Shown here one piece after another: positions 55,445 through 64,000 of a stretch of DNA of 64,000 nt. Position 1 is the first letter of the stretch. Every line of letters starts with the position of its first letter. The position numbers and the translations under genes were made by a program. The notes below the pieces were generated by a model. It ran no database searches, was not told the DNA's origin, and was given only the letters and a program-made list of their open reading frames with translations. The DNA lies in the NCBI GenBank assembly GCA_913043905.1, contig CAJWNQ010000001.1, positions 1 to 64,000 of the forward strand, in the 5' to 3' direction. The stretch is from an uncultured Paracoccaceae bacterium (lineage in GTDB: Bacteria; Pseudomonadota; Alphaproteobacteria; Rhodobacterales; Rhodobacteraceae).

Positions 55445-55456
55445 TTGTGATCACAA
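55445..55456. promoter_or_regulatory. TTGTGATCACAA palindrome upstream of sdhC
   Basis: A perfect 12-base palindrome about 120 bases upstream of sdhC. TGTGATCACAAAT (55446-55458) is identical to a 13-mer in the inverted repeat upstream of sucC. Probable operator of a shared TCA-cycle regulator (GntR-like or CRP-like half-sites; type not known). Confidence 0.65.
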
Positions 55457-55467
55457 ATTACTTAATT

Positions 55468-55653
55468 CTAACTTATTAGAGTAGATTCCACTGTTTTTTT
55501 CATCATAGCCTGCGCACATCGCATAACTCCTCGTTTCTCATCATTAGCATATTGTGTATCTCCATATAATTCCCACCCCAAGGACAAAACTTCTGTTACC
55601 CTTTGACAAAACTCAGAGCTTTCATCATCAGTCAGTAATCGGCAGACAATCAT
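55468..55653 (-). CDS. DUF1737 domain protein
   Basis: A 61-residue protein spanning one DUF1737 domain: YRLL-like opening CRLLTDDESSEFCQRVTEVLSLGWELYGD and CAQAMMKK. DUF1737 proteins are small, single-domain and of unknown function, with a conserved Gly-Trp-Glu-Leu core, seen here. It stands alone between sdhC and mdh with the TTGTGATCACAA site just downstream of its stop. No clear ribosome site, but the domain is intact. Confidence 0.75.
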   Translation of the reverse strand: MIVCRLLTDDESSEFCQRVTEVLSLGWELYGDTQYANDEKRGVMRCAQAMMKKTVESTLIS

Positions 55654-57076
<1,423 letters not shown>

Positions 57077-57099
57077 ATAATTCACACAAAACATTTAAG

Positions 57100-57127
57100 A
57101 AGCGTACTGCATTAGTGCGCTTTTTTT
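57100..57127 (+). terminator. Terminator after mdh
   Basis: AAGCGTAC / GTGCGCTT stem (one G-U pair in RNA) with a 7-base loop and T-run, 23 bases after the mdh stop. Confidence 0.85.
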
Positions 57128-57151
57128 AGTTTTAAACTTTCATATCAAAAA

Positions 57152-57230
57152 AAATTAGTTTAATTAATCTATATTTGTGATCACATCTTATTTTCATGTG
57201 ATCACAAATATAGATTAATTAAACTAATTT
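57152..57230. repeat. Perfect 35-base inverted repeat upstream of sucC
   Basis: Arms at 57152-57186 and 57196-57230 are exact reverse complements over 35 bases, with a 9-base spacer. Each arm contains TGTGATCACA. It lies just after the mdh terminator and about 90 bases before sucC. It might be a pair of operators, a cruciform, or a very stable RNA hairpin in the sucC leader. No mobile-element feature or target-site duplication is evident. Confidence 0.92.
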
Positions 57231-57317
57231 AGCGTTTTTAATACTTTTCAACTTTTTGTGACTGAACTTTTATGCTTTTAAGTAAAAATACTTTACCGCT
57301 CAGAGGAGCCTCTTGCG

Positions 57318-58514
57318 ATGAACATTCATGAATACCAAGCTAAACAACTATTAAAAGCATACGGATGTCCAGTATCGGACGGCCAGCCCGTCTTTAATGC
57401 ATCAGAAGCAGAAGCTGCAGCAAGTCAGATGGATGGACCCCTTTGGGTCGTAAAAGCACAAATACATGCGGGTGGTAGAGGCAAAGGTTCGTTTGTAGAA
57501 GATGCCGCTGGAGATAAAGGTGGTGTCAGGTTAGCATTTTCCATTGAAGAAGCTGTTGCAGAAACTAAAAAAATGCTTGGAAATGTATTAGTCACCCACC
57601 AAACTGGTCAAGCAGGTAAGCAAGTTAATCGAATTTATATAGAAGATGGCTCAGACATCGAAACAGAATTATATTTAGCTGTTTTATTAGATAGTTCTTC
57701 CTCACGCATTTCTTTTGTAGCCTCCACAGAAGGTGGCATGGACATAGAAGCTGTAGCGGAAGATAACCCTGAAAAAATTATCACTGTAACTATTGATCCA
57801 TCTATCGGTTTTACAACAAAAAATGGTCGAGATGTAGCTAATGCACTGAACCTAGCTGGTAGTAATATCGACGAATGTATAGAATTAACTACTAACCTAT
57901 TTCGTATGTTTGTTGAAAAAGATATGGATATGTTAGAAATTAATCCATTAATTGTTTTAAAAACTGGTGGGTTAAAATGTTTAGATGCAAAAATGGCCTT
58001 TGATGGTAACGCATTGTTTCGTCAACCTGACATTTTAGCATTGCGCGATGAAACAGAAGAAGATCCAAAAGAATTAGAAGCGTCTAAATATGACCTTAGC
58101 TACATTGCATTAGAAGGTGAAATTGGGTGTATGGTAAATGGTGCTGGCTTAGCTATGGCTACTATGGATATTATCAAACTTAAAGGTGCAGAACCTGCCA
58201 ATTTTTTGGATGTAGGTGGCGGAGCAACTGCAGAAAAAGTAACTGCAGCTTTTAAAATTATAACTTCTGATCCGAATGTTAAAGGTATATTAGTAAATAT
58301 TTTTGGCGGCATAATGCGCTGTGATGTAATAGCTGAAGGAGTAGTTCAAGCTGTAAAAGAAGTAGGATTAAAGGTGCCATTAGTTGTGCGCCTCGAAGGT
58401 ACAAAAGTTCTAGAGGGTAAAAATATTATTAATGAATGCCCATTTGACGTTATTGCAGCTGATGATTTAGATGACGCTGCTGAAAAAATTGTTAAAGCAG
58501 TGAAAGCTAAATAA
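57318..58514 (+). CDS. sucC: Succinyl-CoA synthetase beta subunit
   Basis: A 398-residue ADP-forming subunit with the N-terminal ATP-grasp fold ([26 protein letters not shown] near 47-56) and C-terminal ligase domain ([16 protein letters not shown] near 330). With SucD it makes succinate, ATP and CoA from succinyl-CoA. GAGGAG ribosome site lies in a small AGAGG/CCTCT repeat. Its stop shares one base with the ATG of a methyltransferase gene placed before sucD. Confidence 0.96.
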   Translation: MNIHEYQAKQLLKAYGCPVSDGQPVFNASEAEAAASQMDGPLWVVKAQIHAGGRGKGSFVEDAAGDKGGVRLAFSIEEAVAETKKMLGNVLVTHQTGQAGKQVNRIYIEDGSDIETELYLAVLLDSSSSRISFVASTEGGMDIEAVAEDNPEKIITVTIDPSIGFTTKNGRDVANALNLAGSNIDECIELTTNLFRMFVEKDMDMLEINPLIVLKTGGLKCLDAKMAFDGNALFRQPDILALRDETEEDPKELEASKYDLSYIALEGEIGCMVNGAGLAMATMDIIKLKGAEPANFLDVGGGATAEKVTAAFKIITSDPNVKGILVNIFGGIMRCDVIAEGVVQAVKEVGLKVPLVVRLEGTKVLEGKNIINECPFDVIAADDLDDAAEKIVKAVKAK

Positions 58515-59317
58515 TGACTGAAAATTTGTCTGCTAGAAATTGTCCAAATTGTAAAAGTACAGTCGCAACTGTGCTGGAAGAATATTCCTACAATGAATGG
58601 AACGTTGCAGCATGTGATAGTTGTTCAATGTTGTACTTAAAAAACCCACCCACTTACAAAGACCTAGAAAAAACTTTTGGTTGGGAAACTACATTTAGGG
58701 AAGAGGATAGCAGACGCGCAAAAAAACGTGGTCCTATAAAACACTTGGCTAGAGCTATTCGTGAGTTAAATTATAGTCTACGCTCAGACGATAATGTTCG
58801 ATATCGCCGCATATTAGGCAGTGGGCGAATATTAGATGTTGGATGTGGTGATACTGTTCGTTGGAAACCTCCATTCATTCCATTTGGCATTGAAATTTCC
58901 AAAGCATTAGCACTAAGTGCAAACAAAAAAATGCACCCTCTTGGTGGTGAGTGCCGCCAAGGTTCTGGTGCAGAAACAATCTGGGAATTTGAAAAAAACT
59001 ATTTTGATAACATAATGATGCACAGTTATTTAGAACATGAAATAAACGTAAGTAAAATACTCAATGGTGCGTATCAATGTTTAAAGCCAGGGGGGAAAAT
59101 ATTTGTTCGTGTGCCTAATTTTAATTCTTTGAATCGCAGAATTTCTAAAAGTAATTGGCCAGGAATGCGTTACCCAGATCACGTTAATTACTTCACAGTC
59201 AGAACACTACGGTCTGTTGCAAATAATGCTGGTTTTAATTTTAAACTACATAATAAGCACAAAATTTGGGTGGATGACAACATTCAAGCTTTGTTTATTA
59301 AACCCATTAAAAATTGA
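58514..59317 (+). CDS. SAM-dependent methyltransferase with zinc ribbon, inside sucCD
   Basis: A 267-residue protein. The N-terminal zinc ribbon has Cys10-x2-Cys13 and Cys34-x2-Cys37. A class I methyltransferase core follows: SAM loop [10 protein letters not shown] at 105-114, acidic IEISK near 126-130, [19 protein letters not shown] near 163, and [13 protein letters not shown]. This is the layout of the Methyltransf_23 group, often acting on sugars, lipids or small acids. It overlaps sucC by one base and ends 10 bases before sucD, so it is co-translated with succinyl-CoA synthetase. No link between the two activities is known to me; a role in CoA-thioester or lipid chemistry is speculative. 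Confidence 0.85.
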   Translation: MTENLSARNCPNCKSTVATVLEEYSYNEWNVAACDSCSMLYLKNPPTYKDLEKTFGWETTFREEDSRRAKKRGPIKHLARAIRELNYSLRSDDNVRYRRILGSGRILDVGCGDTVRWKPPFIPFGIEISKALALSANKKMHPLGGECRQGSGAETIWEFEKNYFDNIMMHSYLEHEINVSKILNGAYQCLKPGGKIFVRVPNFNSLNRRISKSNWPGMRYPDHVNYFTVRTLRSVANNAGFNFKLHNKHKIWVDDNIQALFIKPIKN

Positions 59318-59327
59318 AAGAAGCCAC

Positions 59328-60227
59328 ATGTCGATCCTTATAAATCACAATACAAAAATTTTAGTTCAAGGCCTAACAGGGAAAACTGGTACCTTTCACA
59401 CTGAACAGGCACTAGCATATTACGGAACGCAGATGGTTGGTGGCACACACCCAAAAAAAGGCGGGACAAGCTGGTTAGCTACAAGTGGTCAAGAATTACC
59501 AATTTTCTCCAGCGTCGAAGAGGGTAAAAAAGCTACAGGAGCAACATCTTCCGTAATTTACGTTCCACCAGCAGGGGCTGCAGCAGCAATTGAAGAAGCC
59601 ATTGACGCAGGAATTGAGCTAATTACATGTATTACTGAAGGCATTCCAGTAATGGATATGCTGCGCGTTAAAAATAAGTTGGAAAAATCTAGCTCGCGTT
59701 TAATTGGTGGCAATTGTCCAGGTTTGATGACACCGAATGAATGCAAAATTGGTATAATGCCAGGATCTATCTTCAAAAAAGGTTCTGTTGGTGTTTTATC
59801 GCGATCAGGTACGTTAACTTATGAAGCTGTCTTCCAGACAACAAATGCAGGCTTAGGCCAATCTAGTGCAGTTGGTATTGGTGGTGATCCCATTAAGGGA
59901 ACAGAGTTTATTGATATACTTGAACTATTCTTAGCTGATGATGAAACCCAATCAATAATAATGATTGGCGAAATAGGTGGAAGTGCCGAAGAAGAAGCAG
60001 CTCAATTTTTGATTGATGAAGCAAAAAAAGGTCGTAAAAAGCCAGTAGCTGGATTTATAGCGGGTGTTACTGCGCCTCCTGGCCGTCGCATGGGCCACGC
60101 CGGTGCTATAGTTGCTGGTGGCAAAGGTGATGCTGGATCTAAAATTTCTGCGATGCGGGAGGCCGGCATTGTTGTCGCAGATAGCCCAGCAGGCTTAGGC
60201 CAAGCGGTTCTAAAAGCTATAGGATAA
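59328..60227 (+). CDS. sucD: Succinyl-CoA synthetase alpha subunit
   Basis: A 299-residue subunit. CoA site [20 protein letters not shown]-type loop at 13-32, [20 protein letters not shown] near 128-146, and phosphorylated His257 in [10 protein letters not shown]. Start is ATG 59328, 10 bases after the methyltransferase; the longer frame upstream is inside that gene. Confidence 0.96.
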   Translation: MSILINHNTKILVQGLTGKTGTFHTEQALAYYGTQMVGGTHPKKGGTSWLATSGQELPIFSSVEEGKKATGATSSVIYVPPAGAAAAIEEAIDAGIELITCITEGIPVMDMLRVKNKLEKSSSRLIGGNCPGLMTPNECKIGIMPGSIFKKGSVGVLSRSGTLTYEAVFQTTNAGLGQSSAVGIGGDPIKGTEFIDILELFLADDETQSIIMIGEIGGSAEEEAAQFLIDEAKKGRKKPVAGFIAGVTAPPGRRMGHAGAIVAGGKGDAGSKISAMREAGIVVADSPAGLGQAVLKAIG

Positions 60228-60236
60228 ATCAATTAC

Positions 60237-60254
60237 TTGGCCCATTTTGGCCAA
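60237..60254 (+). other. Hairpin between sucD and sucA
   Basis: TTGGCC / GGCCAA with a 6-base loop, 10 bases after the sucD stop, no strong T-run. It may modulate read-through into sucA. Confidence 0.45.
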
Positions 60255-60305
60255 AATTTATAGACCGTTGCCACAAAGGTAACTTATTTTGACTAGGTGA
60301 TATAT

Positions 60306-63257
60306 ATGACTGAAAAACTTACAAACGACCAACTGCATGCCTCTTCGTTCTTACAAGGACATAACGCAGAATATGTTGAAAAGTTATATGCACAATATGC
60401 TTCTAATCCAGAAGCAGTCGATCCAAATTGGCGTGAATTTTTTTCTGAATTAGGCGACGAAACTGCTAATGTAGTTGCCTCAGCTGCAGGACCATCCTGG
60501 GCAAGACCTGATTGGCCGCCTGCTCCAAATGACGACTTAACAGCTGCACTAGATGGCCAATGGGCAGAAGATCCTGAAAAAGCAGGAGATAAGATTAAGG
60601 CAAATGCCACAAAGAATGGCAAATCAATCACAGATGCAGATATACAAAAAGCAGTATTAGATAGCATGCGTGCATTAATGATTATTCGCGCTTACCGTAT
60701 TCGGGGTCATTTAATTGCAAACCTTGACCCATTAAACATGCGCGCCAATGACCCACATCCAGAATTAGACCCACGGTTCTATGGCTTCAATGGCATCGAT
60801 ATGGATCGCCCAATATTCTTAGATAACGTGCTGGGCATTGAAACCGCAACAATGCGTCAAATTTTAGAAAAATTAAGAAAAACATACTGTGGGACATTTG
60901 CACTTCAATATATGCATTTATCCAATCCTGAAGAGGCTGCTTGGTTAAAGGAACGTATAGAAAGCTGGGATAAAGAACACTTTTTTTCTGCTGAGGGCCG
61001 TAAAGCTATATTAAACAAAATGGTTGAAGCAGAAGGTTTTGAAAAATTTTGCCACGTCAAATACTCTGGCACAAAACGTTTTGGTTTAGACGGGGGTGAA
61101 GCCTTGATCCCAGCCATGGAGCAAATTATTAAACGTGGTGGTGCTTTAGGTGTTAAAGATATTATTATAGGCATGCCACATCGTGGGCGCTTAAATGTTT
61201 TGGTTAACGTAATGTCAAAACCTTATCGTGCAATTTTTAACGAATTTTTAGGTGGATCTCATAAACCTAACGACGTCGAAGGATCTGGTGATGTAAAATA
61301 TCACCTTGGAGCTTCATCTGATCGAGAGTTTGACGGCAATCCTGTTCATTTGTCTCTAACAGCCAATCCTTCCCACTTAGAAGCAGTAAACCCTGTTGTT
61401 TTAGGCAAAGCACGCGCTAAGGGCGATCAGCAAGGTCGTGATCGCGGTGCAGTTATGCCAGTACTTTTACACGGAGATGCAGCATTTGCTGGCCAAGGTG
61501 TGATTGCAGAATGTTTTGGCCTTTCAGGATTAAGAGGTCATATAACAGGTGGCACAGTTCATATTGTAGTAAATAATCAAATTGGCTTCACAACATCTCC
61601 ACATGATAGCCGTTCATCCCCTTACCCAACTGATATTGCTTTGATGGTTGAAGCGCCAATTTTTCACGTTAATGGAGATGATCCTGAAGCGGTTGTTCAT
61701 GCTGCTAAAATAGCAACTGAGTTTAGACAAAAATTTCGTAAAGATGTTGTTTTAGATATTTTTTGCTATCGCAGATTTGGTCACAATGAGGGTGATGAAC
61801 CAATGTTCACTCAACCACAAATGTACAAAAAAATCAAAACTCACAAAACTTCTTTATCAATATATACAGAACGGCTGGTTCATGACGGATTAATCCCTGA
61901 AGGCGAAATAGAAGATATGAAAACAGCATTTCAAATGCAATTAAATGAAGAATTTGAAGCTGGAAAAGTGTTTATGCCAAACAAGGCAGATTGGCTTGAT
62001 GGCCGCTGGAAACATTTACAATCAAAAGACCCAGAATATCAACGTGGAAAAACTGCAATTACAAAAAAGAGATTTAACGAAGTAGGTTCTGCATTGACCA
62101 GATTACCAAAAACCTGGAACCCACATAAGACAGTTGCCCGGATTTTAGATGTAAAGTCAAAAATGATTACTTCTGGTGATAATATTGACTGGTCCACTGG
62201 GGAAGCATTAGCTTTTGGTTCTTTGCAAGTGGAAGGCTTCCCAATAAGATTATCAGGCCAGGATTGTACACGTGGAACATTCAGTCACCGCCATTCCGGA
62301 ATTTTAGATCAAAACACTGGTGAAAAATTCTACCCATTAAATAATATTCGTGAAGACCAAGAAGGTACATATGAAGCAATTGATAGTATGCTATCTGAAT
62401 ATGCTGTATTAGGTTATGAGTACGGATATTCGTTAGCAGAACCAAATGCATTAACACTATGGGAAGCTCAATTTGGTGATTTTGCTAATGGTGCCCAAAT
62501 TATGTTTGACCAATTTATTAGTTCAGGCGAATCTAAATGGCTACGCATGTCAGGTCTAGTAATGTTGTTACCCCATGGCATGGAAGGCCAAGGACCAGAG
62601 CATTCTTCCGCTCGTCCAGAACGGTTCCTGCAAAACTGTGCCGAAGATAACTGGGTAATTGCTAATGTTACAACACCAGCAAATTACTTTCACATCCTAC
62701 GGCGCCAACTGCACCGTACCTATCGCAAACCATTAGTTTTAATGACACCAAAGTCTTTATTACGCCATAAACTAGCGGTTTCATCAATTGATGATTTTGT
62801 TGGTAAATCTAGTTTTCATCGAGTGTTGTGGGACGATGCTGAAAAAGGCCGTTCCAGTACGAAATTAAAAACGGACGATGATATCAAACGTGTCGTAATG
62901 TGTTCTGGAAAGATTTATTATGACCTTCTTGCAGAGCGCGATGAGCGTGGCATAGATAACATTTATTTATTGCGTATTGAACAGTTGTATCCTGTAGCAA
63001 ATGCAGCACTCCAAAAAGAAATGAAGCGTTTTAAAAATGCAGATGTTATTTGGTGTCAAGAAGAGCCCAAGAATCAAGGTGCATGGTCATTTATCAACCC
63101 TCACATTGAACGCAATTTAAATGAATTAGGTGCAAAGCATACTCGTCCTCAATACATTGGACGTGAAGCTGCGGCTGCACCAGCAACAGGTCTAGCAAGT
63201 ACACATAAAAAAGAACAAATAGCGCTAGTTGACCAAGCGTTGACATTGAAAGGATAA
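60306..63257 (+). CDS. sucA: 2-oxoglutarate dehydrogenase E1
   Basis: A 983-residue E1. Thiamine diphosphate site GDAAFAGQGVIAE...NNQIGFTT near 395-435; FCYRRFGHNEGDEP near 485 is the E1 active-site His loop; IGMPHRGRLNVLVNV near 285 binds substrate. N-terminal SSFLQGHNAEYVE binds E2. Start ATG 60306 with AGGTGA just before; GTG 60297 is the alternative. Confidence 0.96.
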   Translation: MTEKLTNDQLHASSFLQGHNAEYVEKLYAQYASNPEAVDPNWREFFSELGDETANVVASAAGPSWARPDWPPAPNDDLTAALDGQWAEDPEKAGDKIKANATKNGKSITDADIQKAVLDSMRALMIIRAYRIRGHLIANLDPLNMRANDPHPELDPRFYGFNGIDMDRPIFLDNVLGIETATMRQILEKLRKTYCGTFALQYMHLSNPEEAAWLKERIESWDKEHFFSAEGRKAILNKMVEAEGFEKFCHVKYSGTKRFGLDGGEALIPAMEQIIKRGGALGVKDIIIGMPHRGRLNVLVNVMSKPYRAIFNEFLGGSHKPNDVEGSGDVKYHLGASSDREFDGNPVHLSLTANPSHLEAVNPVVLGKARAKGDQQGRDRGAVMPVLLHGDAAFAGQGVIAECFGLSGLRGHITGGTVHIVVNNQIGFTTSPHDSRSSPYPTDIALMVEAPIFHVNGDDPEAVVHAAKIATEFRQKFRKDVVLDIFCYRRFGHNEGDEPMFTQPQMYKKIKTHKTSLSIYTERLVHDGLIPEGEIEDMKTAFQMQLNEEFEAGKVFMPNKADWLDGRWKHLQSKDPEYQRGKTAITKKRFNEVGSALTRLPKTWNPHKTVARILDVKSKMITSGDNIDWSTGEALAFGSLQVEGFPIRLSGQDCTRGTFSHRHSGILDQNTGEKFYPLNNIREDQEGTYEAIDSMLSEYAVLGYEYGYSLAEPNALTLWEAQFGDFANGAQIMFDQFISSGESKWLRMSGLVMLLPHGMEGQGPEHSSARPERFLQNCAEDNWVIANVTTPANYFHILRRQLHRTYRKPLVLMTPKSLLRHKLAVSSIDDFVGKSSFHRVLWDDAEKGRSSTKLKTDDDIKRVVMCSGKIYYDLLAERDERGIDNIYLLRIEQLYPVANAALQKEMKRFKNADVIWCQEEPKNQGAWSFINPHIERNLNELGAKHTRPQYIGREAAAAPATGLASTHKKEQIALVDQALTLKG

Positions 63258-63261
63258 TTCG

Positions 63262-64000
63262 ATGACCGAAGTACGCGTACCTACACTAGGCGAAAGTGTA
63301 ACCGAAGCAACCGTTGCCACATGGTTCAAAAAGCCAGGTGACGCTGTAGCTCAAGATGAAATGATATGTGAATTAGAAACAGACAAAGTGACTGTTGAAG
63401 TTGCGGCACCTATTGCTGGAATATTATCTGAAATTGTAGTGCCTGAAGGCACTACTGTTGGAGTTGACGCCCTCTTAGCACAAATATCTGAAGGTGTAAT
63501 AACGGCACCAAAAGCATCCAATTCTGAGATTTCTGCAATACCTTTAAAAACAGAACCTGTTGCTAAAGAAACTTCAAAAAATGCACCTTCCGCTGAAAAA
63601 TTAATGGCAGATAATAATATTACTAACGTTACAGGAACTGGTCGTGAAGGACGAATAATGAAAGGTGACGTATTAAATGCAATTACAGATCCAATGCCAG
63701 AACTGAATACAGGTCCTGCTAAACCAACACGTAAGCACGACATACGTGAAGAACGAGTTACGATGACGCGACTGCGCCAAACTATTGCACGGCGTTTAAA
63801 AGAAAGCCAAAATACAGCAGCTATGCTAACCACCTACAATGAAGTGAACATGACTGCAGTAATGGATCTTCGTAATGAATACAAAGATCTCTTTTTGAAA
63901 AAGCATGGTGTAAAGCTAGGCTTTATGTCTTTCTTCACAAAAGCCTGCTGTCACGCGCTAAATGAAATCCCAGAAGTTAATGCTGAGATTGATGGTAATG
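63262..64000 (+). CDS. sucB: 2-oxoglutarate dehydrogenase E2 (dihydrolipoamide succinyltransferase), 3' end cut by the window
   Basis: The first 246 residues are present. Lipoyl domain with lipoylated lysine in ELETDKVTVEV near 43, a short linker, the peripheral subunit-binding domain (SAEKLMADNNITNVTGTGREGRIMKGDVL near 112-140), and the start of the catalytic domain (TRLRQTIARRLKESQNTAAMLTTYNEVNM near 170-200). Only one lipoyl domain, as usual for SucB. ATG 63262 has AGGA 8 bases upstream, four bases after sucA. Confidence 0.94.
   Translation, partial: MTEVRVPTLGESVTEATVATWFKKPGDAVAQDEMICELETDKVTVEVAAPIAGILSEIVVPEGTTVGVDALLAQISEGVITAPKASNSEISAIPLKTEPVAKETSKNAPSAEKLMADNNITNVTGTGREGRIMKGDVLNAITDPMPELNTGPAKPTRKHDIREERVTMTRLRQTIARRLKESQNTAAMLTTYNEVNMTAVMDLRNEYKDLFLKKHGVKLGFMSFFTKACCHALNEIPEVNAEIDGN

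Noticed and set aside
57152-57230. The 35-base inverted repeat as an insertion-sequence or MITE remnant
   Set aside because: The spacer is only 9 bases, no transposase fragment or flanking duplication is seen, and the core recurs at a functional place upstream of sdhC.

Overview
The window looks like chromosomal DNA of an AT-rich marine alphaproteobacterium, most likely a low-GC member of the Rhodobacterales (Roseobacter-type). The case for this is an acuI gene of DMSP breakdown, a hpsN-hpsO-hpsP set for 2,3-dihydroxypropane-1-sulfonate (DHPS), TRAP transport, polyamine uptake and breakdown, and the order sdhCDA-x-B / DUF1737 / mdh / sucC-x-sucD-sucA-sucB. The taxon is inferred from gene content and was not tested by a search. 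I see no rRNA, tRNA, CRISPR array, phage or insertion sequence. Genes are tightly packed, with many 1-8 base overlaps, and three convergent pairs share a TTAA at their stops.

Layout. 1-3.3 kb: 5' part of acuI (minus), an AT-rich gap, then a head-to-head HupE/UreJ-like and DUF4198 pair whose ATGs overlap in one CATG. 3.4-7.5 kb: M20 peptidase, Lrp regulator divergent from metY, and a broken isochorismatase-family gene. 7.7-14.7 kb: a catabolic run of Rieske oxygenase, HyuA, HyuB, FAD oxidoreductase and NAD epimerase, substrate unknown. 14.8-24.8 kb: hpsNOP, IclR regulator, GMC oxidoreductase, TerC, and a TRAP transporter (binding protein, terminator, fused DctQM). 24.9-36.3 kb: polyamine island with puuAB, a second glutamine-synthetase-like gene with an agmatinase, the potFGHI-spuC operon, and a GntR regulator next to a 10-6-10 operator. 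36.4-43.2 kb: housekeeping genes ychF, trpA, lldD-like, rplY, pth, nfuA, tsaB and rimI. 43.2-51.5 kb: SDR, a second ureohydrolase, SLC13/RCK permease, RecD-like helicase, family II pyrophosphatase, aldo/keto reductase and an unknown secreted protein. 51.6-64 kb: TCA-cycle genes sdhCDAB (minus, with a 37-residue lipoprotein between sdhA and sdhB), DUF1737, mdh, sucC, a methyltransferase, sucD, sucA and the start of sucB.

How it works together. The accessory half takes up and oxidises small organic nitrogen and sulfur compounds released by phytoplankton and feeds them to the TCA cycle encoded at the right end. The most striking unexplained structure is a perfect 35-base inverted repeat between mdh and sucC. 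Each arm carries TGTGATCACA, and the same 13-mer sits about 120 bases upstream of sdhC, which suggests shared control of the two TCA operons. Other points worth following are the methyltransferase inside sucCD, the tiny lipoprotein inside sdh, the Rieske-Hyu-FAD set, and an Irr-like palindrome before nfuA.
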